DNA of 64,000 bases from Leptolyngbya subtilissima AS-A7 (GTDB taxonomy: Bacteria > Cyanobacteriota > Cyanobacteriia > Phormidesmidales > Phormidesmidaceae): assembly GCF_039962255.1 (NCBI RefSeq), contig NZ_JAMPKY010000003.1, positions 1-64,000 of the forward strand. Direction: 5' to 3'. Positions within the stretch are counted from its first letter, which is position 1. Each line of letters opens with the position of its first letter. The notes beneath the pieces are model-generated. The model searched no databases and had not been told where the DNA came from. It worked only from the letters and a program-made list of their open reading frames with translations. Below are positions 18,171-27,951 of the stretch, piece by piece. Made by a program: the position numbers and the translations under genes.

Positions 18171-18503
18171 GAGCGATGATCCTCGCAATATCGTCAGTCG
18201 CAAACCTCGCCGGGGAGATTTACACCAGGCACTACTTTGGTGCCCATGGGTTGACACCCTAGGGGGCAATCATGACGGTGAGATGACAGCTCTGTGACGA
18301 TAGTGTGACCCCCGCCGCTGCTAGCAGGGTGCGACTTTGTACCCCTGAAGCTATTGGAGAAAATGCCGACCAGCGATTCAGTCATGGGGCGATCGCCCGC
18401 CAATCGCTGACAAAGCTAAGATGGCTAAAGTCGGTGGCTGCCGCTTCGTCGAGTTGAATTGCTGATTGCCCTCGTCTGTTTTGGCGTTGCTTCAGAGGTC
18501 CCT
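18171..18503. other. Divergent promoter region, no gene seen
   Basis: These 333 bp separate the divergent DUF4168 and AIM24 genes. They must hold both promoters. There is a HIP1 site near 18392 and only short hairpins; no ORF or RNA gene is convincing. Confidence 0.5.
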
Positions 18504-19172
18504 ATGGCCAACTTCGAAATTATTGAGCGAGAAGGGACACGGTTAGTCAAAATCATCTTAAATGACGAAACTGTGCGCACTGAATCAGGTGCCCTGCACT
18601 ACATGCGAGGTGCTATTGCTATGCAGACTCAAACCCCTTCAGCAGGTGGTTTTCTGAAGTCTTTGGCGACCGGGGAAAATATTTTTCGTCCTACCTACAC
18701 CGGCACAGGGGAGCTATATTTAGCGCCATCGCTGTCTGGGTATCACACGTTAGATCTGTCGGGTGAGGAATGGATTTTGGATCGGGGTGCCTATTGGGCC
18801 AGCGAAGGCAGCGTCGAGATTGCCATTGAGCGCAATAAGTTGTTGAGCGGTATGGTGGGCGGCGAAGGGCTGTTTCAAACCAAGGTCAAGGGCCGTGGTC
18901 AGGTAGTGATGGTGGCCCAAGGCCCCGTGGAAACCGTTGAGCTGCGAGGGGAGCGTCTGGTGGTAGACGGTAGCTTTGCGATCGCCCGCACCGGTACTCT
19001 CAGCTACCGGATCGAAAAGGCCACCAAATCTATAGTGAGCTCTGTGACCTCTGGAGAATTTCTCGTCAACGTTTTTGAAGGGCATGGCACGGTGCTGCTG
19101 GCTCCGATTCCCTATTGGCAAGTGCTGCTGCTGCGCCAGGTAGCGGCCTCAACGGCGAGAACCTCTAGCTAG
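18504..19172 (+). CDS. AIM24 family protein
   Basis: The ATG at 18504 gives 222 residues; a frame from 18459 adds a doubtful leader. The protein is almost all beta strand with glycine turns, and shows AIM24 segments such as GALHYMRGAIAMQTQ, FRPTYTGTGELYLAPSLSGYHTLDL, WILDRGAYWASEGSV, GEGLFQTKVKGRGQVVMVAQGPVE and the closing GTVLLAP. AIM24 (a TRAP-like fold) is known in yeast mitochondria; bacterial members have no fixed function. It is likely cytoplasmic or membrane-associated. Confidence 0.85.
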   Translation: MANFEIIEREGTRLVKIILNDETVRTESGALHYMRGAIAMQTQTPSAGGFLKSLATGENIFRPTYTGTGELYLAPSLSGYHTLDLSGEEWILDRGAYWASEGSVEIAIERNKLLSGMVGGEGLFQTKVKGRGQVVMVAQGPVETVELRGERLVVDGSFAIARTGTLSYRIEKATKSIVSSVTSGEFLVNVFEGHGTVLLAPIPYWQVLLLRQVAASTARTSS

Positions 19173-19242
19173 AGTAGGGGGTGAGGCCATCGTTTCACCT
19201 CGGCCAGTGTCATACTAAATAGGCAAAAACCCTCGGCCACCG

Positions 19243-21597
19243 ATGACTGACTTTCTCGCTCCCCTCAACCCCGCCCAACGCCAGGCCGTCGAGCATTATT
19301 GCGGTCCGCTGCTGGTGGTGGCAGGGGCGGGTTCGGGTAAAACCCGGGCGCTGACCTATCGCATCGCCAACCTGGTTCTCACTCACAAAACCGACCCCGA
19401 CAACATTCTGGCGGTGACCTTTACCAACAAGGCCGCCAAGGAAATGAAGGAGCGCATTGAGGTGCTGTTTGCCGAGCAGGATGCCCAGGCCCGCCACGGC
19501 AAAGCTCTGTCGTCTTTGCCGCAGTATGAGCAGACCAAGCTGAGATCTCAGGTCTATAAGACCGTCACTAAGCACCTGTGGATTGGCACGTTCCATGCCC
19601 TGTGCGCCCGCATTCTGCGGTTCGATATTGAAAAGTATCAGCACTCCGCCGGGTATCGCTGGACGAAGAATTTCTCTATTTTTGACGAATCCGATGCCCA
19701 AGGGTTGGTTAAAACCATCGTCACCCAAACCCTAAATCTGGACGATAAAAAATTCAACCCGCGATCGGTGCGCTTTGCCATCAGCAACGCTAAAAACCAA
19801 AAGCTCACCCCCGACGAACTCGAAAGAGAGCAGCCCAACTATCGGGGCCGGGTGATCGCCGATGTCTACCGCTACTACCAAAAGGCGCTGGCGGAGAACA
19901 ACGCCCTCGATTTTGACGATTTAATTCTCATGCCGGTCTTCCTGTTTCAGCAGAACGAGCAGGTGCTGGCTTACTGGCACAAGCGCTTTCGCCACATTTT
20001 GGTGGATGAATACCAGGACACCAACCGCACCCAGTACGAGCTGATTCGTCTGCTAGCCACCAACGGCGAGTCGATCGCCGCTTACAAAGACTGGAATCAT
20101 CGCTCGGTGTTTGTGGTGGGCGACGCCGACCAGTCAATTTATTCTTTCCGCGCTGCCGACTTCACCATTCTGATGAACTTCCAGGATGACTTTGGCGACG
20201 GTTTGCCCGACGACGATACCCGCAGCATGGTCAAGCTGGAGGAAAACTACCGCTCCACTTCCAACATTCTCGAAGTCGCCAACCACCTGATCGAAAACAA
20301 CACCGAGCGCATCGACAAAGTGCTGCGGGCCACTCGGGGAGAGGGCGAGAGTATCTACGTTTACCGGGCCGAGGATGAAACCGCCGAGGCTGACTTTGTG
20401 ATCAGTCAAATTCGCAACCTTGAAACCCAACACCCGGAGCTGAACTGGGGCAATTTTGCTATCCTCTACCGCACCAACGCCCAGTCGCGCGCCTTTGAGG
20501 AAGTGCTAACCCGCTACAGTATTCCTTACCAAGTGGTGGGCGGGCTGCGGTTTTACGATCGCCGCGAGATTAAAGATGTGCTGGCGTATTTGCGGGCGAT
20601 CGCTAACCCCTTCGACACCGTCAGCCTCAAGCGGGTAATCAACGTACCCCGGCGCGGCGTCGGCAAGGGCACCATCGACAAGCTAGAACAAGCCACTCAG
20701 ACCTTGGGCGGTATTCCCCTGTGGGAGATTCTGGCTGATGATACTTCGGTGAAGACCCTGGCGGGGCGATCGGCCAAAGGCGTGCTGGAATTTGCCGACC
20801 TAATCAAAAAGTATCGCCAGGACATGGATGACCAAAAGGGCTCTGAAATTATTCAGGGGGTGCTCGAAGACAGTGGCTATCTGGCCGCTCTGAAGGCTGA
20901 AGGCACTGACGAAGCCGACGATCGCTTTGGCAACGTGCAGGAGCTTTACAACGCCGCACTGCAATTTGAAGAAGAAAACGTAGATGACCCATCGCTGCTA
21001 GCCTTCTTGTCTAACGCCTCCCTGGCCTCCGACATGGATGACAACAAAGACGGCAAAAATGCGGTGTCGCTGATGACCCTGCACTCCTCAAAGGGGTTGG
21101 AGTTCCCCGTGGTGTTTCTCGTTGGCCTAGAGCAGGGCCTTTTCCCCAACCATCGCTCCCTCGAAGACCCCGCCGCCACTGAAGAAGAGCGTCGCCTCTG
21201 CTACGTGGGCATTACCCGCGCCAAGGAGCGCCTGTTCATCTCCCATGCCCGCGCCCGTCGCCTCTACGGCAGTCGCGAACCCGCTAGCCCTTCGCTATTT
21301 TTGGGCGAGTTGCCCCTCGATCTCGTCACTGGGAACAGCACCACGGGCCTGCCCCAAAAGTGGAGCACCCCCATCCGCGAAGCCCGCAATCGCAGCGAGG
21401 CCGCTGCCAAGCCGGGGAGCGGAGCCCACGAGTCAGACTGGACTGTGGGGGATGTGGTGGTGCACAAAGCCTACGGGGCCGGAGAAGTAACCCACATATT
21501 TGGAGCAGGCAACAAGATTTGCCTGGCGATCAACTTTCCTGGTCAGGGCCGTAAAATTGTTGACCCCAAGATCTCGGCTCTGCAGCGGGCTGAGTAA
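19243..21597 (+). CDS. pcrA: Superfamily 1 ATP-dependent DNA helicase (PcrA/UvrD)
   Basis: This 784-residue protein has the whole UvrD/PcrA layout. The Q motif LNPAQRQAVEH is followed by Walker A AGAGSGKT (residues 27-34), TFTNKAAKEMKERI, the Walker B LVDEYQDTN, GDADQSIYSFRAAD, the YRS and LYRTNAQSRAFEE motifs, VSLMTLHSSKGLEFPVVFLVGLEQGLFP, and EERRLCYVGITRAKERL. The C-terminal VGDVVVHKAYGAGEVTHIFG is the PcrA Tudor-like domain that contacts RNA polymerase. It unwinds DNA in nucleotide excision repair and clears replication-transcription conflicts. It is monocistronic with a strong terminator. Confidence 0.96.
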   Translation: MTDFLAPLNPAQRQAVEHYCGPLLVVAGAGSGKTRALTYRIANLVLTHKTDPDNILAVTFTNKAAKEMKERIEVLFAEQDAQARHGKALSSLPQYEQTKLRSQVYKTVTKHLWIGTFHALCARILRFDIEKYQHSAGYRWTKNFSIFDESDAQGLVKTIVTQTLNLDDKKFNPRSVRFAISNAKNQKLTPDELEREQPNYRGRVIADVYRYYQKALAENNALDFDDLILMPVFLFQQNEQVLAYWHKRFRHILVDEYQDTNRTQYELIRLLATNGESIAAYKDWNHRSVFVVGDADQSIYSFRAADFTILMNFQDDFGDGLPDDDTRSMVKLEENYRSTSNILEVANHLIENNTERIDKVLRATRGEGESIYVYRAEDETAEADFVISQIRNLETQHPELNWGNFAILYRTNAQSRAFEEVLTRYSIPYQVVGGLRFYDRREIKDVLAYLRAIANPFDTVSLKRVINVPRRGVGKGTIDKLEQATQTLGGIPLWEILADDTSVKTLAGRSAKGVLEFADLIKKYRQDMDDQKGSEIIQGVLEDSGYLAALKAEGTDEADDRFGNVQELYNAALQFEEENVDDPSLLAFLSNASLASDMDDNKDGKNAVSLMTLHSSKGLEFPVVFLVGLEQGLFPNHRSLEDPAATEEERRLCYVGITRAKERLFISHARARRLYGSREPASPSLFLGELPLDLVTGNSTTGLPQKWSTPIREARNRSEAAAKPGSGAHESDWTVGDVVVHKAYGAGEVTHIFGAGNKICLAINFPGQGRKIVDPKISALQRAE

Positions 21598-21713
21598 ATA
21601 GCGCTTTCACTGCTGCTGAAAGCCCAATAAATACTCAGGCGGTTACAAAGTCATCACCTAACCACAAGAAACTACATGTAGATTTTCGGTATATTCCCTT
21701 AGGTTATGACCCT

Positions 21714-21758
21714 AAACGGGGGTTAAGCCGCCAAAAGGCGGGTTTAACCTCCGTTTTT
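21714..21758 (+). terminator. Intrinsic terminator downstream of pcrA
   Basis: A long stem with an AAAA loop (21714-21732 with 21737-21754, small internal loop) is followed by a run of seven T. It lies about 115 bp after the pcrA stop. Confidence 0.85.
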
Positions 21759-22033
21759 TTCCGGTTTAGACCCCAGGGGGGAGATGCGACCATAGCAACA
21801 TCAGGCAGGATTACAGAGATAGCGCCAGCGAAGATCTCGTTTGGATTATCAGTGGGCCTTCGCCGCTAGACCTAGCCAGCTCGACAACTGCCACAGGTTC
21901 GTCCGGACCCGTCAGCCAAGATGGGATTCTATAAACAGTTCCTGCTTTGAGGGCACGAGCTTAGGGGTTTTGAGCCTCTGCTCTCCCGCTAGATTGATTT
22001 AACGGTTTATGAGCACACAACAGGACTAAAACC

Positions 22034-22756
22034 ATGCACATCTACCGATCACAACAGCCTCTGGTTTGCATGCTTCCCCTTCAACCGTCGGGCTTGCCCC
22101 CGGTTGACTCGGCGGCCCGGCCCACGGCCCACGACTCGGTGACCGGGTCTTACACCACCGACGACGATACCCTCAGCCGACTAGCGGCGGCAGCGGTCAA
22201 ACGTCAGCAGTACTCTCAGGCGCTGCACCTGCTAGATCAGCTAGTTGAGCGCCATCCCCAGCGAGCCATGTACTACAGCAACCGGGGTCTGGTGCAATTG
22301 TGGCTGGGTAACCCCTACGCAGCTTTGGCCGACTGCGATCGCGCCATCTATTTCAACCCAGATCTCGACCAGGCCTACAATAATCGGGCCATGTGCCACG
22401 CAGCCCTCGGCGATCTGCCCGCCGCCCTTGACGACTACGAACAGGCCGTTGATCTCAACCCTTTTAACGGCCGCGCCCGTATCAACATGGGAGCGACCCT
22501 GCGGCAGATGGGCGACCTCGATCGCGCCCTAGATTGCTTTGACGAAGCGCTGATGTTTCACCAGCTGCCTGAGTTTATCTATGCTGAGCGGGGCCGTACT
22601 TATCACCTGCGCGGTGACTGGAACTGTGCGATCGCTGACTACCGCCGCGCCTTGACAGCAGCGGCAGCCCGTCAGTCGAGCGAGCAACTCCGAGCTCTAG
22701 TTCAGCGAGTCAATCGCTGGGCAGAAGAGCTGTTGCCCCAGCAGAGTTGGGCCTAA
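22034..22756 (+). CDS. TPR-repeat protein
   Basis: This 240-residue protein contains about five TPR units from residue 50 to 220 (LLDQLVERHPQRAMYYSNRGLVQLWLGNPYAALADCDRAIYFNPDLDQAYNNRAMCHAALGDLPAALDDYEQAVDLNPFNGRARINMG). Each has the small-large-bulky TPR pattern. The N-terminal 45 residues are low-complexity. TPR proteins scaffold assembly factors; no partner is evident from neighbours. The 275 bp between the pcrA terminator and this start hold no visible gene. Confidence 0.85.
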   Translation: MHIYRSQQPLVCMLPLQPSGLPPVDSAARPTAHDSVTGSYTTDDDTLSRLAAAAVKRQQYSQALHLLDQLVERHPQRAMYYSNRGLVQLWLGNPYAALADCDRAIYFNPDLDQAYNNRAMCHAALGDLPAALDDYEQAVDLNPFNGRARINMGATLRQMGDLDRALDCFDEALMFHQLPEFIYAERGRTYHLRGDWNCAIADYRRALTAAAARQSSEQLRALVQRVNRWAEELLPQQSWA

Positions 22757-22834
22757 CAGTCGCGCCTTGCACCTAATTCAGTAGGGAAGGCGAGTCCAGC
22801 GCTAGTTCAGTGTGCATCTATTATTTATTTCTAA

Positions 22835-23053
22835 TTAATCAATTGAAATGCTTTGGGGACCGCCGTTGCGATCGTTGCCTCCCCATCTACCACCATCTCC
22901 GCTTGTAGGTGTAATCCCTTGATTCTGCAGCCAGCTTTTCACAGGGTCATCCGATAGACTAAGCCGCAGCAGCCCTGAGGCTAGCCCACCCAAAAACGCC
23001 ACAGGGTGAGCGGTCAGCTCTTGCACAAAGGGAGTAAGCTCGTCTAAAAACAT
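22835..23053 (-). CDS. Small hypothetical protein
   Basis: This 72-residue protein has an amphipathic N-terminal part (LDELTPFVQELTAHPVAFLGGLASGLLRLSLSDDPVKSWLQNQG) and a glycine/asparagine-rich tail (GDGGRWGGNDRNGGPQ). I do not recognise it. The helix-turn pattern and composition look like a real protein, perhaps membrane-peripheral. It lies downstream of tatC on the same strand. Confidence 0.55.
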   Translation of the reverse strand: MFLDELTPFVQELTAHPVAFLGGLASGLLRLSLSDDPVKSWLQNQGITPTSGDGGRWGGNDRNGGPQSISID

Positions 23054-23237
23054 TAGGTCAGTCCGTAGCGACGGCTTGATCCTAACCTGAAAGCTTGCGG
23101 AAAAGGTATCGGTTAAAAGCTAGAGCTTAGACTTTAGTGAGCTAAAACGGTTTGAGGCTAAAAGTTTCAGCGTTTAAGGATTGGCCACTGGCCTTAGACT
23201 CTAAACCCTATACCGTTGAGCCCTCCATTCCTAACCG

Positions 23238-24020
23238 CTATCGCCCGATCGCCTTCACCAACCCAATACCGCCAAAGTAGAGAAACAGCACCGCTCCCGC
23301 CAGCAGGCTTTGGGTAACTGGGTCAGTAGAAGGAGTGAGCACTGCCCCTAGCACCGCTGCCCCCAAAAGGACGTAGCGCCAGCCTTTCAGCATTTGGTTA
23401 GAGTTGACAATGCCGAGCAGCCCGAGCAGCATCTGTAGAATTGGAATCTGAAAGGCCAACCCAGTGCTAAACAGCAGCAGCAGCACAAACTCAAAGTAGC
23501 GATCGATCGACCACAGCTGCTCGACCACATCGGCGCCATAGCTGATGAAGAAGTTCAGCGCCGCCGGAATCAGTGCTACGTAGGCAAACAGCAGCCCGGC
23601 AAAAAATAATACGCTCGACCCCAGCACCAGCGGCCCCACTAGCCGACGCTCCCGCCGAGTCAGACCCGGCAGCACGAACAGCACTATCTGATAAAGGATA
23701 AATGGGCTGGCGGCTACTAGTCCGCTGTAGCCCGCCACCTTAAAGGAGACAAAAAAGTACTCCCCTGGCGACAGCTGCAAGAATTTCACCCCTTGGGCCG
23801 GCACCTCTAGCAGGCTGACAATGGGCCTTACCTGCCAGAAGCAGACCACGATAGCTAACACTACGGCAATCAGGCTGTAAAAAATGCGCTGCCGCAGTTC
23901 TTCCAGGTGGTCAAACAGCGACATCTCGACATCGTAGGGCACTTCGTCGAGGTCAGCGGTGTCACCATTAAGGATGGCCGTCTCGGTGGTGGTGCTCTCA
24001 AGCTCGGTGGGCGGTGTCAT
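23238..24020 (-). CDS. tatC: Sec-independent translocase subunit TatC
   Basis: This 260-residue protein has six membrane helices after a 32-residue acidic N-terminus. TatC hallmarks are [52 protein letters not shown] and [19 protein letters not shown]. TatC is the twin-arginine receptor of the folded-protein export pathway in thylakoid and plasma membranes. tatA/B are not in the window. A rodZ-like gene lies 78 bp upstream on the same strand, so they may be co-transcribed. Confidence 0.95.
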   Translation of the reverse strand: MTPPTELESTTTETAILNGDTADLDEVPYDVEMSLFDHLEELRQRIFYSLIAVVLAIVVCFWQVRPIVSLLEVPAQGVKFLQLSPGEYFFVSFKVAGYSGLVAASPFILYQIVLFVLPGLTRRERRLVGPLVLGSSVLFFAGLLFAYVALIPAALNFFISYGADVVEQLWSIDRYFEFVLLLLFSTGLAFQIPILQMLLGLLGIVNSNQMLKGWRYVLLGAAVLGAVLTPSTDPVTQSLLAGAVLFLYFGGIGLVKAIGR

Positions 24021-24098
24021 AGGTTGGGCAGGTGAGCAGTAGGACGATCGCTTCTATTGTAAGCCCATGATTTCGCTAGCTTGGGATCATGGCCGAGC

Positions 24099-25004
24099 TT
24101 AGGGAGACTCAACGCTCTCTACCCCCGAATCAGGGGTCACGGTGAGAGTTCTAACTACTCCAGAGGCACCCATCACAACAGCGCGATCGCCATTGACAGA
24201 CAGCTCTACCCCCCCAGCGTTACCCGTTCTCAATGTCAGGCTGGTTTCGGCTGTCCAGGTCTCTTCAAAGCCCTCTTCGGCAACGCCTTCGTAAACGTTC
24301 TCACCGTCGGCCACTACACTCAGCCAGGAGCGATCGCTCAGATTAGCGCTGACTACCACAGGTGCTTCTAGAGGGGCACTCGATTCATCTTCGGCCTCCG
24401 CCGGTTCCTCCGCCGGTGTCGTAGTCTCTGCTGGGGTCGGGGCTACAGCGCCAGTATTGGCGGTTTCAGGAATTGTCTCCGCCCCTGAATTGTCGTTGTT
24501 GGCTTGGGATGGCCCGTTGCTGCGGCCAAACAGCCCCCAGGCCCCCAACCCCAAAATTGCTGCCAGAGCGGCTAGGCTCAGCACTAGCGGCAGCGATGAT
24601 CGTCCCGCTGGGCTAGAGGCAGCTGGAGGGGTGCGATCGCTCACCTGAGGACGAGGGCTAGGACTAGGACTAGGCGGTTTCGGTGCCGCAGTGCCGTTCG
24701 TGTCGACCCGCTCGACCAGCTCTGGGGTCGGTAGCACATTCACTGGCGTTACCCGAAATTCTTGGGCGATGGTTTGACCATCAAGGCCCAAGGCTTCGGC
24801 ATAGCGGCGAATAAATCCTTGAATAAATACTGGCTCAGGTAACTCAGCATCATGCCCCGACTCCAGTGCTTTTAGTAGGGCTGGGCGAATAAAAATTTGG
24901 TTGGCCAGCATATCGATGGCCAGCCCCTGCTCTTGACGCACCTGGCGTAGGTGCGCCCCGATACTTTGGAGCTGCTCGACTTGGGTAGGAGCTAACTTAG
25001 CCAC
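24099..25004 (-). CDS. rodZ: RodZ-like membrane protein (XRE-type HTH and DUF4115)
   Basis: This 301-residue protein has a RodZ-type helix-turn-helix at residues 12-80 (IGAHLRQVRQEQGLAIDMLANQIFIRPALLKALESG...FIQGFIRRYAEALGLD). It continues with a Pro/Ser-rich linker, one membrane helix (about 137-159), an acidic Pro/Thr/Glu linker, and a C-terminal DUF4115 beta domain (DRSWLSVVADGENVYEGVAEEGFEETW...VELSVNGDRAVVMG). In rod-shaped bacteria RodZ links MreB to the cell-wall machinery. No mre or mrd gene is near, so a cell-shape role is by homology only. Confidence 0.85.
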   Translation of the reverse strand: MAKLAPTQVEQLQSIGAHLRQVRQEQGLAIDMLANQIFIRPALLKALESGHDAELPEPVFIQGFIRRYAEALGLDGQTIAQEFRVTPVNVLPTPELVERVDTNGTAAPKPPSPSPSPRPQVSDRTPPAASSPAGRSSLPLVLSLAALAAILGLGAWGLFGRSNGPSQANNDNSGAETIPETANTGAVAPTPAETTTPAEEPAEAEDESSAPLEAPVVVSANLSDRSWLSVVADGENVYEGVAEEGFEETWTAETSLTLRTGNAGGVELSVNGDRAVVMGASGVVRTLTVTPDSGVESVESP

Positions 25005-25123
25005 GGCACCTCACTGGAGACATTTATGGGGAACTTTGCCCTGGTCGATGAACCCGAACGAGGTCATTTTAATGGGAAACGACCGTCAATGTAGCCGAGG
25101 CCAGTTGAAAACCTCTGGCACGT

Positions 25124-25393
25124 TTAGAACACCTGATTCCAGGCATAGATTTTGTACTCTGTCCAAATGCCGTTTTGCCAGTAGGGGTCGCCCTCTACCA
25201 ACTGCCGCACAGCAGACTCGCTTTCAGCCTCGTAAATGCCGAACACCTTGGTGTTGTCAGTGGTTGGGCCTAAAGCTACCAGCAGACCGTCGTCTTTTTG
25301 CTGCTGCAAGCCCTGAAGATGCGCCGCTCGAAAGGGAGCACGCTTTTCGAGCACATCCTCACAATAGCTGCCCCACATCACGTATTTAGCCAT
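25124..25393 (-). CDS. YciI-like protein
   Basis: This 89-residue protein matches the YciI family: MAKYVMWGSYCEDVLEKRAPFRAAHLQGLQQQKDDGLLVALGP at the N-terminus, then VFGIYEAESESAVRQLVEGDPYWQNGIWTEYKIYAWN. The conserved residues are the His of RAAHLQ and the Asp-Pro of EGDPY. YciI-type proteins are ferredoxin-like-fold dimers, probably small-molecule binding, without a defined reaction in cyanobacteria. Confidence 0.85.
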   Translation of the reverse strand: MAKYVMWGSYCEDVLEKRAPFRAAHLQGLQQQKDDGLLVALGPTTDNTKVFGIYEAESESAVRQLVEGDPYWQNGIWTEYKIYAWNQVF

Positions 25394-25881
25394 GACTCAG
25401 TGCCTCAAAAGTTCATCGCCGATAGTATCAGATTAGGTAGTGTCCTATACAGAAAAAAGAGCTATCTAGAGAGAGGCAACAGGTGGTATGCCCGGTTGCA
25501 AAAGTGTCCTGACATTCACGCAAAATTTATTTTTACTTGGAACAATTAAATACAGGCCACCTTCAGTAAAACTACTCGATATTATTGCGCTCATTTTGCT
25601 CTAAAAATAATCTGTGCTCCATATGTGGCAAGTCTTTCCGGAATTATCATGCACCCTGCTGAAGTAACTCTTTACCTGAGCTTTAGTGGAAATCTAATCA
25701 GCTTTGTTGATGCTTTACCCGATAGCTGAGGGAATTCTTTAGCGTAAGCGAAAGGCTCACCAACATCTAAGTTAGTTCCCTGGTCGCTCCACCCAGTATT
25801 GAGTTTCCATACCAAGTCCAGACTCAGTGCTCGACCGTTTCTCAGACAGTCTCAATTGTTGGACTTGCGAGAGGTTTAACC
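25394..25881. other. AT-rich intergenic region, no gene seen
   Basis: These 488 bp separate the divergent YciI and Mo-nitrogenase-domain genes. The middle (about 25430-25760) is distinctly more AT-rich than the flanks. A 26-codon ATG frame near 25650 is the only ORF of note and is not supported. No repeat, tRNA or transposon end is recognisable. Confidence 0.5.
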
Positions 25882-26196
25882 ATGAATCGCTTTCTATCTT
25901 CCCTTCGTCACGGGCTGCACACTGTAGGTCAAGCCCCCCTAGACCTGTTTCGTCCACTGCGCCAGTGGGTTAGCCACCTGCGAGTCGAGACCCCCCGCCG
26001 CGCCCGCAAGGTGGCAGAGTTGATCCCCGCCCAGTGCCCCTTTGAGCGCGACATTGTGCTGCTGGGTCGCTCGGTGGCTCACATTCCGCCCCTGTGCAAA
26101 CTCAACCCCCTCTACAACGAACTGGTGGAGCTGCGATTTAGAGCCCTCTGCTACCTAGCCGACGAGTGCGGCGAAGACATTTCGGCCTACATCTAA
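25882..26196 (+). CDS. Mo-dependent nitrogenase C-terminal-domain protein
   Basis: This 104-residue protein matches the cyanobacterial Mo-nitro_C domain: RRARKVAELIPAQCPFERDIVLLGRSVAHIPPLCKLNPLYNELVELRFRALCYLADECGED. The name comes from similarity to a C-terminal region; it is not nitrogenase and has no metal-cluster motif. Stand-alone copies are common in cyanobacteria and their role is unknown. No nif gene is nearby. GAGAGG lies about 10 nt before the ATG. A clear terminator follows. Confidence 0.8.
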   Translation: MNRFLSSLRHGLHTVGQAPLDLFRPLRQWVSHLRVETPRRARKVAELIPAQCPFERDIVLLGRSVAHIPPLCKLNPLYNELVELRFRALCYLADECGEDISAYI

Positions 26197-26280
26197 GCCT
26201 TGGCTTGATCAACGTCACATCATCTGGCTGGTCACCTAGCCAGCGCTCAAAGCCACAGACTATTGCGTCCAAACATCTCA

Positions 26281-26321
26281 CCCCCTCTGCTGGCCCTGGG
26301 TCTGCGGAGGGGGTTTATTTT
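26281..26321 (+). terminator. Intrinsic terminator after the Mo-nitro_C gene
   Basis: CCCCCTCTGC (26281-26290) pairs with GCGGAGGGGG (26304-26313), with one G-T pair, followed by TTTATTTT. Confidence 0.85.
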
Positions 26322-26399
26322 GGGTAGGCAATGCTTGAAGAATGCTCTGGTCTACTATGGGTAGGCTAAATCTCAATGTGGTTGCTTGAGTGACCTACT

Positions 26400-26957
26400 A
26401 TGCCCGACGACCTGTCCTCCCATGACCTGCCTCCCCACGAGCTGGCGGATGAGATTACACTGCGCCACCAGCGCTGGATGCTGCGGGCCATGGAACTGGC
26501 CGAGGCCGCTGGAGCTGCGGGGGATGTGCCAGTGGGGGCCGTAGTGGTTGGCCCTGAAGATAGAGTGCTGGCGGAGGCGGGCAATCGGCGAGAGCAAGAT
26601 CAAGACCCCACCGCCCATGCCGAGGTGCTGGCGTTACGGCAGGCTGCGCACCAGTTGGGCAACTGGCATCTTAACGAGTGCACGCTCTACGTCACGCTTG
26701 AGCCCTGTCCGATGTGTGCTGGGGCAATTGTTTTGAGCCGCCTAGGGCTATTGGTGTACGGTACCCACGACCCCAAATCGGGAGCGGTGCGATCGGTGCT
26801 AAATCTGCCCGATGGGCCCGCCTCTAACCATCGGTTAAGGGTGGTGACCGGCGTTTTGGCCGAACCTTGTCGTCAGCAGCTGCAGCAATGGTTTCAGCAG
26901 CGCCGCCAAGAACAGCGCCGACCTCCTCTCACCATGACACCAACTGAACTGTCCTGA
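26400..26957 (+). CDS. tadA: tRNA-specific adenosine deaminase TadA
   Basis: This 185-residue protein has the deaminase zinc site HAE (residues 73-75, with Glu75 as proton shuttle) and PCPMCAGA (Cys103, Cys106). DVPVGAVVV and AGNRREQDQDPTAHAEVLALRQA are typical TadA. It converts A34 to inosine in tRNA-Arg(ACG), which is needed for decoding CGN codons. The N-terminal 20 residues and the Gln/Arg-rich C-terminal tail are extensions of low complexity. It appears monocistronic. Confidence 0.93.
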   Translation: MPDDLSSHDLPPHELADEITLRHQRWMLRAMELAEAAGAAGDVPVGAVVVGPEDRVLAEAGNRREQDQDPTAHAEVLALRQAAHQLGNWHLNECTLYVTLEPCPMCAGAIVLSRLGLLVYGTHDPKSGAVRSVLNLPDGPASNHRLRVVTGVLAEPCRQQLQQWFQQRRQEQRRPPLTMTPTELS

Positions 26958-27105
26958 GCCAGGTTGCGTCCTCTGGCGAGGGCTGTAGGGTAAAGCATGT
27001 AGACCAGGGTCAGACCCATTTTGTTTCCGATCGCAGGCTGTGTGGTAGCTAGCGACGGGCATACTGGGAAGGCCTAACATCGGCACTATTGGGATTTAGC
27101 TGATC

Positions 27106-27894
27106 ATGGCTCCTGTATTACGCCTTCCTATGAAATCCTCTGAGCTTCCTGAATCGTCGGCTGGGTTGGTTAAGGGCGGGGCGATCGCCCCTGCCCAATC
27201 GCGCTGTTCGCCAGTGCTAACTCCCCTAGCCTATTTTCTCGGCCGCCACCTAGTGGTGCCCGCCTACTTTGGCCCCATCACTATTACCGGGCAGCACCAT
27301 GTGCCTACTGCTGGGCCAGTGATTTTGGCCCCTACCCACCGGGCCCGGTGGGATTCGATTTTGCTGCCCTACGCTACCGGCCGAGCCGTTACCGGCCGCG
27401 ACCTGCGCTTCATGGTTACCGCTGATGAGGTCAAGGGTCTTCAGGGATGGTTCATTCGGCGTTTAGGAGGGTTTGCGGTCAATGTGCGGCGACCCACGGT
27501 AGCCAGCCTGCGCCACGGCATTGAGTTGCTGCTGGAGGGCGAAATGCTGGTGATTTATCCCGAAGGTGGCATTCGTCGAGAAGACAAAATCCATGGCCTC
27601 AAGCCCGGCCTAGCTAGATTGGCGGTGCAGGCCGAGGCTGCTAGAACTGGCCTGGGAGTACAGGTGCTGCCAGTAGACCTTTACTATGGCGCAGCCTATC
27701 CAGGCTGGCGTAGCTCGGCTCAAATTAACATCGGCGCACCGTTGGCAGTCCAGACCTACCTCCAGGGTGAGGATTCTCCCGAAGCGCTCAAAGCCGGGGC
27801 TGCCCAGCTCACCAAAGATCTCAAGACTTGCTTAGAAAGCCTGGTCACTGCCCGCCAAGCCAGCGCCGCGGCGCAACCCTTCGTACTGTCCTAG
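27106..27894 (+). CDS. 1-acyl-glycerol-3-phosphate acyltransferase family protein (PlsC-like)
   Basis: This 262-residue protein has the acyltransferase HX4D box at H78 to D83 (PTHRARWDS) and the EGTRS-equivalent block VIYPEGGIRRED. Between them lies the GFAVNVRRPT motif. Start at 27106 or the ATG at 27133 are both possible. PlsC-type enzymes acylate the sn-2 position of lysophosphatidate in membrane lipid synthesis; the exact substrate is not certain, since EGG replaces the usual EGT. It acts at the membrane surface. Confidence 0.82.
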   Translation: MAPVLRLPMKSSELPESSAGLVKGGAIAPAQSRCSPVLTPLAYFLGRHLVVPAYFGPITITGQHHVPTAGPVILAPTHRARWDSILLPYATGRAVTGRDLRFMVTADEVKGLQGWFIRRLGGFAVNVRRPTVASLRHGIELLLEGEMLVIYPEGGIRREDKIHGLKPGLARLAVQAEAARTGLGVQVLPVDLYYGAAYPGWRSSAQINIGAPLAVQTYLQGEDSPEALKAGAAQLTKDLKTCLESLVTARQASAAAQPFVLS

Positions 27895-27951
27895 CAGCTC
27901 CCTAACAGCCGCTAAATGCCGTCGAGGTGAAGGACTGAGGACAGAAAGATT

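Noticed and set aside
25650-25730. 26-codon ATG frame in the AT-rich gap
   Set aside because: No ribosome-binding site and no recognisable product; length is within chance.
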